Notes under the pieces: generated by a model | Database searches by the model: none | The model's input: the letters and a program-made list of their open reading frames with translations, nothing else | Told to the model about the DNA's origin: nothing | Shown: piece after piece, positions 20,039 through 29,197 of the stretch | Layout of the letters: each line of letters starts with the position of its first letter | How positions within the stretch are numbered: position 1 is the stretch's first letter | Source: Arenimonas sp. SCN 70-307 | GTDB taxonomy: Bacteria; Pseudomonadota; Gammaproteobacteria; Xanthomonadales; Xanthomonadaceae | Length of the DNA stretch: 60,590 nucleotides | Direction: 5' to 3' | Assembly: GCF_001724815.1 (NCBI RefSeq) | Contig: NZ_MEDO01000026.1 | Span: forward strand, 1 to 60,590 | Program-made: the position numbers and the translations under genes

Positions 20039-20440
20039 TCAGCCGGCGGCTTCGGGCTGTTCCTGCACTGCGGTGACCATCAGCCGCAGCGTACGGCCGC
20101 CCGGCATCGGCCAGTCGATGTGCTGGCCGACCGACAGGCCGAGCAGGGCGCTGCCCACGGGCGCAAGCACCGAGACCTTGCCCTGGTCGGCGTCGGCCTG
20201 CGGCGGATACACGAGGGTGAGCCGGTGCGTCTCGCCGGTGTTTTCGTCCAGGCAGGTGACCAGCGAATTCATGCCCACCACGCCGGCGGGCATGTCGGCC
20301 GGCTCGACCACGTTCGCGCGCACCAGTTCGTCGCCCAGGGCCTGGGCGGCGGGCAGCTGGCGTACCGCCGGCGACTCGAGCAGGGCCTCGAGGCGGGCGA
20401 GGTCGCGGGTGGAAACGGTGATCGGCGGCAGGGTGTTCAT
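20039..20440 (-). CDS. rnk: Rnk/GreA-family nucleoside diphosphate kinase regulator
   Basis: A 133-residue cytoplasmic protein with the GreA/GreB C-terminal fold: VVGMNSLVTCLDENTGETHRLTLVYP and VSVLAPVGSALLGLSVGQHIDWPMPGG. Rnk binds RNA polymerase and affects nucleotide pools in E. coli, but lacks the long coiled coil needed for cleavage stimulation. The start ATG has a GGAG site directly after the U-tract of a terminator hairpin (20449-20485), so expression may depend on readthrough from oxyR or on a promoter within the leader. Confidence 0.92.
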   Translation of the reverse strand: MNTLPPITVSTRDLARLEALLESPAVRQLPAAQALGDELVRANVVEPADMPAGVVGMNSLVTCLDENTGETHRLTLVYPPQADADQGKVSVLAPVGSALLGLSVGQHIDWPMPGGRTLRLMVTAVQEQPEAAG

Positions 20441-20448
20441 GGTGGCTC

Positions 20449-20485
20449 CAAAAAGACAACGGGCGGCACGTTCGACGGGCCGCCC
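20449..20485 (-). terminator. oxyR terminator / possible rnk attenuator
   Basis: On the minus strand a 7-bp stem (GGGCGGC / GCCGCCC, 11-base loop) is followed by GTTGTCTTTTT. The U-run directly touches the GGAG ribosome site of rnk. Confidence 0.7.
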
Positions 20486-20534
20486 TCGGATCAACAGGTT
20501 GTGGAGGCCACCATAGCCCGCCGTGGCGGGGGGT

Positions 20535-21494
20535 TCAAGCCTTGGCGCGGCGCCGCGCGGCGACATGGGAGTCGGGTGGACCGGACTCCGGCGGAAGGCT
20601 GAGCAGCGCGGGCGGCAGGTCGCGCAGCACGCCGGCCAGGCCCCGCAGGAAGTCGCCCATGGCCGAGCTGCGCCGCCAGACCAGCGCCAGGCGGCGCGTG
20701 GGCGGCGGGTCGCGGAAATGCAGCAGGCGGATGTTGGCCGAGGGCGGCACCGGCGGCTTCACCGCCAGCACCGGCAGCAGGGTGACGCCCACGCCGGCGG
20801 CGACCATCTGCCGCAGCGTTTCGAGGCTGGTGGCGCGGAAGCCTTCCTTTTCGCCCGCGCCGGCGAGGCTGCAGACCGCCAGCGCCTGGTCGCGCAGGCA
20901 ATGCCCCTCTTCGAGCAGCAGCAGGTGCTGGTCGCCCAGCTCGCCCAGGCTCAGGTTGCGCTTGCCCGCCAGCGGGTGCCCGTCGGGCACCGCCAGCAGG
21001 AAGGGTTCTTCGAACAGGAACTCCGATTCGGCCCACTCCTCGTGCAGGGGAAGGGCCAGGACGGCAGCGTCGAGCTTGCCGTCGCGCAGCAGGTGCAGCA
21101 GGTTTTCGGTCTTTTCCTCGACCAGCAGCAGTTCCAGGCGCGGGAAACGCTGCCGGATGGGCGGCACGACGTGCGGCAGCAGGTAGGGGCCGAGTGTGGG
21201 GAACACACCCAGGCGCACGCTGCCGGCCTCGGGGTCGGCGGTGCGGCGGGCGGTTTCGCGCATCTGCTCGACTTCGGCCAGCACCCGGCGCGCGCGCTGG
21301 GCGATGTCGAGGCCGGCGGGGGTCAGCATCACGTGCCGGGGCGCGCGTTCCACCAGGGAAACACCGAGTTCATCCTCGAGTTTCTTGATCTGGGTCGAAA
21401 GCGTCGGCTGGCTCACGTGGCAGGCTTCCGCGGCACGACCGAAGTGCCGCTGTTCGGCGAGGGCCACCAGGTAGCGCAGGTCGCGGAGGTTCAT
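20535..21494 (-). CDS. oxyR: Hydrogen-peroxide sensor OxyR (LysR family)
   Basis: Peroxide-responsive activator. The 319 residues have the LysR helix-turn-helix (FGRAAEACHVSQPTLSTQIKKLEDELG) and the redox pair Cys199 and Cys208 (GHCLRDQALAVC), at the same numbers as E. coli OxyR, so disulfide sensing should be intact. Oxidised OxyR would activate the divergent ahpCF operon from the 21563-21599 site and probably control its own gene. A positively charged tail (ARRRAKA) ends the protein. Confidence 0.97.
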   Translation of the reverse strand: MNLRDLRYLVALAEQRHFGRAAEACHVSQPTLSTQIKKLEDELGVSLVERAPRHVMLTPAGLDIAQRARRVLAEVEQMRETARRTADPEAGSVRLGVFPTLGPYLLPHVVPPIRQRFPRLELLLVEEKTENLLHLLRDGKLDAAVLALPLHEEWAESEFLFEEPFLLAVPDGHPLAGKRNLSLGELGDQHLLLLEEGHCLRDQALAVCSLAGAGEKEGFRATSLETLRQMVAAGVGVTLLPVLAVKPPVPPSANIRLLHFRDPPPTRRLALVWRRSSAMGDFLRGLAGVLRDLPPALLSLPPESGPPDSHVAARRRAKA

Positions 21495-21562
21495 GGCGAT
21501 TGGTATAGCCTATGAACAAGGCGCCGGCAATCGACGGATTGTGAAAATGGTGCGCCCAAGTG

Positions 21563-21599
21563 ATAGCTGATGCCTATCATAAAGATAGACAAAACCTAA
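21563..21599. promoter_or_regulatory. OxyR tetramer-binding site
   Basis: The sequence fits ATAG-N7-CTAT-N7-ATAG-N7-CTAA, i.e. 15 of 16 bases of the published OxyR consensus with exact 7-base spacing. It abuts the predicted -35 element of ahpC, the usual position for activation. A further ATAG-N7-CTAA half lies at 21611-21625. Confidence 0.9.
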
Positions 21600-21628
21600 T
21601 TCACTTATTGATAGGTTTTGCCTAATAT
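21600..21628 (+). promoter_or_regulatory. Predicted ahpC promoter
   Basis: TTCACT (21600-21605), a 17-base spacer and TAATAT (21623-21628), in an AT-rich island unlike the rest of the window. The weak -35 directly next to the OxyR site suits an activator-dependent promoter. Confidence 0.6.
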
Positions 21629-21679
21629 TAATTAAATTTTTTTTATTCACCCTCCCTCAAAACCCCACAGGAGCGACCC

Positions 21680-22243
21680 ATGTCCCTGATCAACACCGAA
21701 ATCCAGCCGTTCAAGGCCCAGGCCTTCCACAACGGCAAGTTCGTCGAAATCACCGAGGCCAGCCTGAAGGGCAAGTGGTCGGTGGTGGTCTTCATGCCGG
21801 CCGCCTTCACCTTCAACTGCCCGACCGAGGTCGAGGACGCGGCCGAGAACTACGCCGAGTTCCAGAAGATGGGCGCCGAGGTCTACATCGTCACCACCGA
21901 CACCCACTTCTCGCACAAGGTCTGGCACGAGACCTCGCCGGCCGTGGGCAAGGCGAAGTTCCCGCTGGTCGGCGACCCGACCCACCAGCTCACCCGCGCT
22001 TTCGGCGTGCACATCGATGCCGAGGGCCTGGCCCTGCGCGGCACCTTCATCCTCAACCCGAACGGCGTGATCAAGACCATGGAGGTCCACGACAACGCCA
22101 TCGCCCGCGACATGAAGGAAACCGTGCGCAAGCTCAAGGCCGCCCAGTACGTGGCCGCCCACCCGGGCCAGGTCTGCCCGGCCAAGTGGAACGAGGGCGA
22201 AAAGACCCTGGCCCCGTCGCTGGACTTGGTCGGCAAGATCTGA
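21680..22243 (+). CDS. ahpC: Alkyl hydroperoxide reductase subunit C (peroxiredoxin)
   Basis: Typical 2-Cys peroxiredoxin that reduces H2O2 and organic peroxides in the cytoplasm. The 187 residues have the peroxidatic Cys47 ([13 protein letters not shown]) and resolving Cys166 (GQVCPAKW). A strong AGGAG ribosome site lies 9 bases upstream. It is the first gene of the ahpCF operon under the predicted OxyR-controlled promoter. The stop codon is 5 bases before ahpF. Confidence 0.98.
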   Translation: MSLINTEIQPFKAQAFHNGKFVEITEASLKGKWSVVVFMPAAFTFNCPTEVEDAAENYAEFQKMGAEVYIVTTDTHFSHKVWHETSPAVGKAKFPLVGDPTHQLTRAFGVHIDAEGLALRGTFILNPNGVIKTMEVHDNAIARDMKETVRKLKAAQYVAAHPGQVCPAKWNEGEKTLAPSLDLVGKI

Positions 22244-22248
22244 GCCCC

Positions 22249-23841
22249 ATGCTCGACGAGAACCTCAAGACCCAGCTGGCCGGCTACCTGCAGAAGCTGC
22301 AGCTGCCGATCGAACTGGTCGCCTCGCTCGACGACGGCGACAAGTCGGTCGAGCTGCGCGCCCTGCTGCAGGACATCGCCGCGCTGTCGGACAAGATCGC
22401 CCTGCGCCTGGACGGCACCGACGCGCGTCGCCCGTCCTTCGCGATCGTGCGCAGCGGCAGCGACGTCGCGGTGGGTTTCGCGGGTATCCCGATGGGCCAC
22501 GAGTTCACCTCGCTGGTGCTGGCCCTGCTGCAGGTCGGCGGGCATCCGTCGAAGGAGTCGCAGGAACTGCTCGAACAAGTGGCCGCGCTCGAGGGTGAGT
22601 TCCACTTCGAAACCTACTTCTCGCTCTCGTGCCAGAACTGCCCGGACGTGGTGCAGGCCCTGAACCTGATGGCGGTGCTCAACCCGCGCATCCGCCACGT
22701 GGCCATCGACGGCGCGCTGTTCCAGGACGAGGTCGAGCGCCGCGAGGTGATGGCGGTGCCGACCGTGTTCCTCAACGGCCAGCCCTTCGAGTCGGGCCGC
22801 ATGGACCTGGCGCAGATCGTCGCCAGGCTCGACACCGGCGCCGCCGCGCGCGAGGCGGCGAAGATCCGCGGCAAGCAGGCCTTCGACGTGCTGGTGGTGG
22901 GCGGTGGCCCGGCCGGCGCGGCCGCGGCGGTGTACGCCGCCCGCAAGGGCATCCGCACCGGCGTGGCGGCCGAGCGCTTCGGCGGGCAGGTGCTCGACAC
23001 CCTGGGTATCGAGAACCTGATCTCGGTCGAGCACACCGAGGGCCCGAAGCTGGCCGCGGCGCTCGAGGCCAACGTGCGCGCCAACGGCGTGGACGTGATG
23101 AACCTGCAGCGCGCCGAGGCGCTGGTGCCGGCCGCCGAGCCGGGTGGCCTGGTGGAGGTGAAGCTCGCCGGCGGCGCCAGCCTGTTCTCGCGCAGCGTCA
23201 TCCTCTCGCCGGGCGCACGCTGGCGGCAGATGGGCGTGCCCGGCGAGGACGCCTACCGCAACAAGGGCGTGGCCTACTGCCCGCACTGCGACGGCCCGCT
23301 GTTCAGGGGCAAGCGCGTGGCGGTGGTCGGCGGCGGCAACTCCGGCGTCGAGGCGGCCATCGACCTGGCCGGCATCGTCGCCCACGTCACCCTGGTGGAG
23401 TACGACGTGAAGCTGCGTGCCGACGAGGTCCTGCAGCGCAAGCTGCGCAGCCTGCCGAACGTGGACATCGTGCTCAACGCCCGGACGACCGAGGTGCTGG
23501 GCGACGGCCGCAAGGTGACCGGCCTGGTGCTGCGCGACCGCGCCAGCGACGCATCGCGGCAGCTGGAGCTCGAAGGCGTGTTCGTGCAGATCGGCCTGCT
23601 GCCCAACACCGAGTGGCTGCGCGACGTGGTCGAGCTCAGCGCCCGCGGCGAGATCGTCGTCGATGCCCACGGCCGCACCTCGGTGCCGGGCGTGTTCGCC
23701 GCCGGCGACGCCACCACCGTGCCCTACAAGCAGATCGTCATCGCCATGGGCGCCGGCGCCACCGCCAGCCTCGCGGCCTTCGACTACCTGATCCGGCACG
23801 CCGCCCCGGCCGGGTCCGCCGGCCTGGCCGAGGCCGCCTGA
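22249..23841 (+). CDS. ahpF: Alkyl hydroperoxide reductase subunit F
   Basis: NADH-dependent flavoprotein disulfide reductase that regenerates AhpC. The 530 residues have an N-terminal double thioredoxin fold with CQNC (Cys128, Cys131), an FAD-binding motif [15 protein letters not shown], the thioredoxin-reductase-like active site CPHC (Cys344, Cys347), an NAD-binding [15 protein letters not shown] and the C-terminal FAD motif [16 protein letters not shown]. Length and order match E. coli AhpF. Confidence 0.98.
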   Translation: MLDENLKTQLAGYLQKLQLPIELVASLDDGDKSVELRALLQDIAALSDKIALRLDGTDARRPSFAIVRSGSDVAVGFAGIPMGHEFTSLVLALLQVGGHPSKESQELLEQVAALEGEFHFETYFSLSCQNCPDVVQALNLMAVLNPRIRHVAIDGALFQDEVERREVMAVPTVFLNGQPFESGRMDLAQIVARLDTGAAAREAAKIRGKQAFDVLVVGGGPAGAAAAVYAARKGIRTGVAAERFGGQVLDTLGIENLISVEHTEGPKLAAALEANVRANGVDVMNLQRAEALVPAAEPGGLVEVKLAGGASLFSRSVILSPGARWRQMGVPGEDAYRNKGVAYCPHCDGPLFRGKRVAVVGGGNSGVEAAIDLAGIVAHVTLVEYDVKLRADEVLQRKLRSLPNVDIVLNARTTEVLGDGRKVTGLVLRDRASDASRQLELEGVFVQIGLLPNTEWLRDVVELSARGEIVVDAHGRTSVPGVFAAGDATTVPYKQIVIAMGAGATASLAAFDYLIRHAAPAGSAGLAEAA

Positions 23842-23850
23842 GCCCGGCAT

Positions 23851-23878
23851 CCGCCGCGGGGTGGCTGCCCCGCGGCGG
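23851..23878. other. Perfect 11-bp GC hairpin after ahpF
   Basis: An 11-bp perfect stem with a 6-base loop begins 10 bases after the ahpF stop. It is followed by CGTTATCAT, not a U-run. It may mark the end of the ahpCF transcript. The TATCAT just beyond could serve as a -10 for the next gene. Confidence 0.55.
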
Positions 23879-23914
23879 CGTTATCATGGCGCGGCCCCCC
23901 GGAGGAGCCGCGCC

Positions 23915-24481
23915 ATGCCCCCTGTCCCGTCCGGCGACGCCGCCGACATCGACCGCCTGTTCGCGGCCATTCCCGAACGCAATACCGGCGACTGCCTGCT
24001 GCGCACCATGCAGCAGCACCACGTGCAGCTGTCGACCATGGCCGACACCAAGGCCAACATCATCATCACCATGTCGTCCATCGTGCTGACCCTGGTGCTG
24101 GGTCGGCTGGGCGACCCGGCGCTCAAGGCGGCCTCGCTCACCCTGGCCGCGTTCACGATGCTGGCGCTGCTGCTGGCGGTGCTGGCCGTGCTGCCCAAGT
24201 ACCGGCCGCTCAAGCTCAGCGGCGAGGCGATCCCGCCGCAGTTCAACCTGATGTTCTTCGGCCACTTCGCCGAGCTGCCGCGCGAGCGATTCCTGGCCGA
24301 GATCGCCGGCGCGCTCAAGTCCGACGGTTCGGTGTACGAGACCATGGCGCGCGACACCTACGCGCTCGGTTACTACCTGGCGCACCACAAGTACCGCTAC
24401 CTGCGCCTGAGCTACCTGTTCTTCCTCGGTGGCTTCGTCCTGGCCTGCCTGGTGCAGGGCTGGCAGCTGCTGGCGGCCTGA
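23915..24481 (+). CDS. Pycsar-effector-like (PycTM/DUF5706) membrane protein
   Basis: A 188-residue protein resembling the transmembrane effector domain of Pycsar antiphage systems. Family-like features: LLRTMQQHHVQLSTMADTKANIIITMSSIVL, two adjacent helices (about 48-92), a conserved cytoplasmic segment with FNLMFFGHFAELPRERFL, and a last helix (about 166-186). No cyclase gene lies nearby, so this looks like an orphan. GGAGGAG is 7 bases upstream of the ATG. The stop is followed after one base by the GTG of prmC, so the two are translationally coupled. Assignment is from remembered family pattern; role here unknown. Confidence 0.7.
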   Translation: MPPVPSGDAADIDRLFAAIPERNTGDCLLRTMQQHHVQLSTMADTKANIIITMSSIVLTLVLGRLGDPALKAASLTLAAFTMLALLLAVLAVLPKYRPLKLSGEAIPPQFNLMFFGHFAELPRERFLAEIAGALKSDGSVYETMARDTYALGYYLAHHKYRYLRLSYLFFLGGFVLACLVQGWQLLAA

Positions 24482-24482
24482 A

Positions 24483-25316
24483 GTGACGACCGTCGCCAAT
24501 GCCCTGCGCGAGGGCGCCGCGCGCCTGCCCGGCGACGAGGCGCGGCTCGAGGCCGAGCTGCTGCTGGCGCATGCGCTCGACCAGCCGCGCAGCTGGTTCT
24601 ACGCGCACAGCGGCGACGTGCTGGACGAGGCCGCGCTGCGCGCCTTCGACGCGCTGCTGCGGCGCCGCGCCGAAGGCGAGCCGGTGGCGCAGATCACCGG
24701 CGTGCGCGGCTTCTGGTCGCTCGAACTGGCGGTGACGCGCGATACGCTGATCCCGCGCCCGGAAACCGAACGGCTGGTGGAACTGGCGCTGGAACGCCTG
24801 CCGCGCGACGAGCCGGCGCAGGTGCTCGACCTGGGCACCGGCACCGGCGCCATCGCCCTGGCCATCGCCAGCGAGCGCCCGCTGGCCGACGTGACGGCGG
24901 TGGACGCCAGCCAGGCCGCGCTCGACGTGGCCCGCGCCAACGCCGCCGACGCCGGCCTGCCGCTGCGTGCGCTGCACGGCGACTGGTTCGCGCCGGTGGC
25001 GGGCGAGGTGTACCGGATGATCGTCTCCAACCCGCCCTACATCGCCGACGGTGACCCGCACCTGTCGCAGGGCGACCTGCGCTTCGAGCCGCGGTCGGCC
25101 CTGGCCTCGGGGCCCGATGGCCTGGACGCGCTGCGGGTGATCACCGCCGGCGCGCCGGCGCACCTGCTGCCCGGCGGCTGGCTGCTGCTCGAGCACGGGC
25201 TGGAGCAGGGCGCGGCGGTGCGCGCGCTGCTGCGCGCGGCGGGTTTCACGCGGGTGGAAACGGCGCGCGACCTCGAGCGCCGCGAGCGCATCAGCCTGGG
25301 GCAGTGGCCGGGCTGA
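24483..25316 (+). CDS. prmC: Release factor glutamine methyltransferase PrmC
   Basis: Methylates the glutamine of the GGQ motif in RF1 and RF2. The 277 residues contain PRSWFYAHSGD in the N-terminal helical domain, RPETERLVELAL, SAM motif VLDLGTGTGAIALAIA and the catalytic NPPY (VSNPPYIADGD, Asn183). The start is GTG, one base after the preceding stop. Its partner prfA lies 26 kb away in this window rather than next to it, unlike in E. coli. Confidence 0.95.
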   Translation: MTTVANALREGAARLPGDEARLEAELLLAHALDQPRSWFYAHSGDVLDEAALRAFDALLRRRAEGEPVAQITGVRGFWSLELAVTRDTLIPRPETERLVELALERLPRDEPAQVLDLGTGTGAIALAIASERPLADVTAVDASQAALDVARANAADAGLPLRALHGDWFAPVAGEVYRMIVSNPPYIADGDPHLSQGDLRFEPRSALASGPDGLDALRVITAGAPAHLLPGGWLLLEHGLEQGAAVRALLRAAGFTRVETARDLERRERISLGQWPG

Positions 25317-25341
25317 GCCCGTCCACCCGGCGGGCTCAGCC
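25311..25341. terminator. Palindrome shared by convergent prmC and dxs ends
   Basis: An 11-bp perfect stem (GGCTGAGCCCG / CGGGCTCAGCC) with a 9-base loop covers both stop codons. Symmetry would let it act on both strands, but no U-run follows on either side. Confidence 0.45.
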
Positions 25342-27237
25342 GCTGGCGGCGCTGAGCGGCGACTTGGCCAGGCCCGGCCAGCGCGCCAGCACGGCGGCGC
25401 GGATGCCGGCGGCGTCGATGCCGGCCTCGGCCAGCAGCTGCTCGCGGCTGGCGTGCTCCTGCCAGTCGTCGGGCAGGCCCAGGTGCAGCATCGGCACGGC
25501 CTTGCCTTCGGCGGCGAGGAGCTCGGCCACGCCGCTGCCGGCGCCGCCCATCACCACGTTGTCCTCGATGGTCACCAGGCCCTCGTGCGTGGTGGCGAGT
25601 TCGAGCACGAGCGCGCGGTCGAGCGGTTTGACGAAGCGCATGTTCACCAGCGTCAGGCCGAGTTCGGCGGCGACCTTCTCCGCCGCCGGCACCACCGCGC
25701 CGAAGGCGAGCAGGGCCACGCCGGCGCCGCGCCGGCGCAGTTCGGCCTTGCCGATGGGCAGGGTGTCGAGCGTGGGCTGCACGGCCACGCCCGGGCCGGT
25801 GCCGCGCGGGTAACGCACGGCGGCCGGGCCGGCATGGCGGTAGCCGGTGCTGAGCATCTTGCGGCACTCGTCCTCGTCGGCCGGCGCCATCACCACCATG
25901 TCGGGCACGCAGCGCAGGAAACTCAGGTCGAAGCTGCCGGCGTGCGTGGCGCCGTCGGGGCCGACCACGCCGCCGCGGTCGATGGCGAAGAGCACGTCGA
26001 GCTTCTGCAGGGCCACGTCGTGGATGAGCTGGTCGTAGCCGCGCTGCAGGAAGCTCGAGTAGATGGCGACGACCGGCTTGGCGCCCTCGCAGGCCATGCC
26101 CGCGGCCAGCGTCACCGCGTGCTGCTCGGCGATGGCGGTGTCGAAGTAGCGCTGCGGGAATTCCTTGCTGAAGCGCACCAGGCCCGAGCCTTCGCGCATC
26201 GCCGGGGTGATGCCCAGCAGCAGCGGGTCGGCGGCGGCCATGTCGCACAGCCAGTCGCCGAAGACCTGGGTGTAGGTCGGCTTGGCCGGGCCGGCCTTCT
26301 TGACCACGCCGACGCTGGGGTCGAACGGACCCACCGCGTGGTACTCGATCTGGTCGCCCTCGGCCAGGTCGTAGCCCTTGCCCTTGGTGGTGATCACGTG
26401 CAGCAGCTGCGGGCCGCGCAGGCCCTTGAGCGTCTTGAGCGTGGCCAGCAGCGCCGGCACGTCGTGGCCGTCGATGGGGCCGGTGTAGTGGAAGCCCATC
26501 TCCTCGAACAGCGTGGACGGCACGAACATGCCCTTCCAGTGTTCCTCCCAGCGGCGCACGAACTTCGCGGCGGGCTTGTTCTTGTCGCCCAGCAGCTTCT
26601 TGCCGCCCTCGCGCAGGGCGTTGAGCGTCTTGCTGCCCGACAGGCGGCCGAGCATCTTGGTCAGGCCACCGACGTTCTCGGAAATCGACATCCGGTTGTC
26701 GTTGAGGATGACCAGCAGGTCGGGCTCCGGATCCATGCCGCCGGCGTGGTTGAGCGCCTCGTAGGCCATGCCGGCGGTCATCGCGCCGTCGCCGATGATG
26801 GCCACCACGCGGCGGTCCTCGCCGCGGGCGCGGGCGCCGATGGCCATGCCCAGCGCGGCCGAGATGGAGGTGGAGCTGTGGCCCACGCCGAAGGTGTCGT
26901 ACTCGCTTTCCTCGCGCTTGGGGAAAGGCGCGACGCCGTCCTTCTGCTTGACGGTGTGGATGGTGTCGCGGCGGCCGGTGAGGATCTTGTGCGGGTAGCA
27001 CTGGTGGCCGACGTCCCAGACCAGGCGGTCGTTGGGGGTGTCGTAGAGGTAGTGCAGGGCGACGGTCAGCTCGATCACGCCGAGGCCGGCGCCGAAATGG
27101 CCGCCGGACTGGCTGACGGCCTCGATCAGGTAGGCGCGCAGTTCGTCGGCGAACGCCGGCACCTCCGACTCGGGCAGCTCGCGCAGGTCGGCCGGGAGGG
27201 AAATACGGGAGAGGCGCGGGTAGCGCTGGGGATCCAT
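25336..27237 (-). CDS. dxs: 1-deoxy-D-xylulose-5-phosphate synthase
   Basis: First step of the MEP isoprenoid pathway (pyruvate plus glyceraldehyde 3-phosphate), thiamine-diphosphate dependent. The 633 residues show [35 protein letters not shown], the ThDP motif [18 protein letters not shown], the [13 protein letters not shown] transketolase motif and [15 protein letters not shown]. The ATG at 27237 begins [12 protein letters not shown]; its ribosome site is weak. ispE of the same pathway is also in this window. Confidence 0.98.
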   Translation of the reverse strand: MDPQRYPRLSRISLPADLRELPESEVPAFADELRAYLIEAVSQSGGHFGAGLGVIELTVALHYLYDTPNDRLVWDVGHQCYPHKILTGRRDTIHTVKQKDGVAPFPKREESEYDTFGVGHSSTSISAALGMAIGARARGEDRRVVAIIGDGAMTAGMAYEALNHAGGMDPEPDLLVILNDNRMSISENVGGLTKMLGRLSGSKTLNALREGGKKLLGDKNKPAAKFVRRWEEHWKGMFVPSTLFEEMGFHYTGPIDGHDVPALLATLKTLKGLRGPQLLHVITTKGKGYDLAEGDQIEYHAVGPFDPSVGVVKKAGPAKPTYTQVFGDWLCDMAAADPLLLGITPAMREGSGLVRFSKEFPQRYFDTAIAEQHAVTLAAGMACEGAKPVVAIYSSFLQRGYDQLIHDVALQKLDVLFAIDRGGVVGPDGATHAGSFDLSFLRCVPDMVVMAPADEDECRKMLSTGYRHAGPAAVRYPRGTGPGVAVQPTLDTLPIGKAELRRRGAGVALLAFGAVVPAAEKVAAELGLTLVNMRFVKPLDRALVLELATTHEGLVTIEDNVVMGGAGSGVAELLAAEGKAVPMLHLGLPDDWQEHASREQLLAEAGIDAAGIRAAVLARWPGLAKSPLSAASG

Positions 27238-27295
27238 CGTCTGTCTTGCTTGGGGGCAGACGTGGATTGTCCGGCACCCCGCCGGTGGGGGCAAG

Positions 27296-27328
27296 GCGAA
27301 ACCCGGGACGCGGCGTGCGCGTCCCGGG
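27296..27328 (-). terminator. Candidate terminator of the gene at 27335-28369
   Basis: An 11-bp perfect stem (CCCGGGACGCG / CGCGTCCCGGG) with a 5-base loop lies 7 bases past the stop. On the minus strand it is followed by only TTT, so it is a weak match to an intrinsic terminator. Confidence 0.45.
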
Positions 27329-27334
27329 GCGCGT

Positions 27335-28369
27335 TCAGCGCCGGAAGCGTCCCAGCAGGCCGCCGCCCTTGGCCGCTTCGGGCTCGCTGGGCGCGGTCTG
27401 CTCGGCCTCGGCGACGCCGGCGGCCAGGGCCGCGTTCACGTAATCGCAGACCTCGGGCAGCGGCACGCCGCTGAGCTCGGCGATCTCGGTGAGCAGGGCC
27501 GGGCCCTTCATCATCACCGTGGCGATGCGGAAGTGGCGCGGGAACTCGCGCTCGGTCTGCGGCCACTTGAGCAGCTTGTAGCGGTCGTTGAGGCCGTGGC
27601 CCGGGGCCAGCTGGCCACCGTGCCCCGCCAGGGCCAGCAGCCAGGCCAGGCGGCCGAGCGGATGGCTGCCGCCCAGCTCGGTGGCCAGGGCCGGCAGCCG
27701 GGCCGGGTCGACCGGCTCGAGATCGGATTCGCGGATGTCGGCGGTGGCATAGGGTGCCAGCGGCTTGAGCGCCTGGCCGGAAAGATAAACCTGGCCAGCC
27801 GGGTCGATCACCAGCGGCGGCGCACCCTCGACCTGCACCCGCACCGGGCCGGCGAGGGCGCCGGGGCGCAGGAAGTCGGCCAGGCGCGGATCGGTGGCCG
27901 GGGCCGGGGCGGCCGCGGGGGCCGGGGCGGCCGCGGGGGCCGGCTCGGGCTCGGGCTGCGGCGCCGCGGCGGGGGCCGGGGCCGCCACCGGTTCGGCAAC
28001 CGGGGCCGGCGCCGCGGCGGGCGCGGCTTCGGCCGGTGCCTCGGGCGCCGGTGCCGGCGCGGCCGGGGTGGCGGCCTCGATGTCGGCCAGCAGGCGCGCG
28101 ATGCCGGCACTGGTGACCGGGCGGTCGAGGCGGTAGTCGGTGTCCACGCGGCCGCCGGCGGTGAGCGCGACCACGACCTTGCCGTTGCTCAGGGCCTTCA
28201 TCAGGCTCATCTGGCCGTACATCGAGTCCATGTCCACCACCACCACGGCGGCCTCGCTCTCGCTGGCCAGCTGCCAGCGGTTGCCGGCGTTGGCTTCGCG
28301 GAAGGCAGCTTCCACCTGGCCCTGCTCGTCTCGCGACAGGCCAGCAAAACAAATGCTGTGGATCGTCAT
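27335..28369 (-). CDS. Unknown three-part protein: receiver-like fold, Ala/Pro linker, winged-helix-like C-terminus
   Basis: 344 residues that I do not recognise. The N-terminal 100 look like an alpha/beta receiver-type fold ([29 protein letters not shown]) without the full phospho-acceptor set. A linker of about 60 residues is almost only Ala, Pro and Glu. The rest (about 165-344) is globular and includes [22 protein letters not shown] and a helix-turn-helix-like [24 protein letters not shown]. It has no signal peptide. It sits alone between dxs and an HNH nuclease. Sensing or scaffold function is only a guess. Confidence 0.6.
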   Translation of the reverse strand: MTIHSICFAGLSRDEQGQVEAAFREANAGNRWQLASESEAAVVVVDMDSMYGQMSLMKALSNGKVVVALTAGGRVDTDYRLDRPVTSAGIARLLADIEAATPAAPAPAPEAPAEAAPAAAPAPVAEPVAAPAPAAAPQPEPEPAPAAAPAPAAAPAPATDPRLADFLRPGALAGPVRVQVEGAPPLVIDPAGQVYLSGQALKPLAPYATADIRESDLEPVDPARLPALATELGGSHPLGRLAWLLALAGHGGQLAPGHGLNDRYKLLKWPQTEREFPRHFRIATVMMKGPALLTEIAELSGVPLPEVCDYVNAALAAGVAEAEQTAPSEPEAAKGGGLLGRFRR

Positions 28370-28444
28370 CTGGTCGTTGTCCCCTGGTCACGCCGGCCAT
28401 TGCGGCGTGAAGGCCGGCAGTGTCCTAGCTGCGGCGGGGCGGCG

Positions 28445-29101
28445 TCAAATGAACCCGGCGGGGCGACGCGGGTGGCGGGGCAGGTGGCTTTTGAGGAAGG
28501 CCATCTGGTCGGCCAGGATGTTGCGGTTCGAGAGGATCAGGTGCTCGACCCAGCTGGGCCGGTAGGGCACCGCCAGCAGCGGCATGCCGGCCTGCTGCGG
28601 GGTGCGGCCACCCTTGCGCGAATTGCAGTGGAAGCAGGCGCAGACGACGTTCTCCCACACGTCGCGGCCGCCGCGCGAGACCGGCACCACGTGGTCGCGG
28701 GTGAGGGCGTGGCGGTTGAACTCGTTGCCGCAGTACAGGCACAGGTTGCCGTCGCGGGCGAACAGGGCGGTGTTGGTGAGCGCCGGCGACGGGTCGATCG
28801 CCTTGGCGTGGGCGTGGCTGCGGCCGGCGACGATGGGGTGCAGTTCCAGCACGCTTTGCCTGCCGGTGGCGCGGTTGGTGCCGCCGTGCACCACCAGGCA
28901 GGGGTCGCCGAGCGTCCACGCCACCGCGCCGCGCACGTACAGGCACGCCGCGTCCTGCCAGTGCATCCAGTCGAGGATGCGCCCGTGGGCGTCGAGGGTG
29001 AGGACGCGGGGCACGCCCGCTTCGAGGGGTGACGGTGCCCGTGCCGGGTGGATCGTGCTCCCGGCGCCCACCAGACTCAATCGGGTCGGCGGTGTTCCCA
29101 T
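28445..29101 (-). CDS. HNH endonuclease family protein
   Basis: A 218-residue protein (189 if the GTG at 29014 is the start, which gives the family-like beginning VPRVLTLDAHGRILDW). The HNH domain lies in the middle: two CxxC zinc pairs (LCLYCG and FHCN, with a cysteine just before the latter) and the active loop LTRDHVVPVSRGGRDVWENVV. Such stand-alone HNH proteins are common on chromosomes, and their target is unknown. No restriction, toxin or phage genes accompany it. It is divergent from pip. Confidence 0.85.
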   Translation of the reverse strand: MGTPPTRLSLVGAGSTIHPARAPSPLEAGVPRVLTLDAHGRILDWMHWQDAACLYVRGAVAWTLGDPCLVVHGGTNRATGRQSVLELHPIVAGRSHAHAKAIDPSPALTNTALFARDGNLCLYCGNEFNRHALTRDHVVPVSRGGRDVWENVVCACFHCNSRKGGRTPQQAGMPLLAVPYRPSWVEHLILSNRNILADQMAFLKSHLPRHPRRPAGFI

Positions 29102-29197
29102 CAAGGCCGAGCATACGCCTGTTGCATGACAGTTCAAGCACCCGGCGGCGCCGGCGCGCGGGCTAGAATCGGCGTCCCCCTTCACGCCGAGGCGAGC

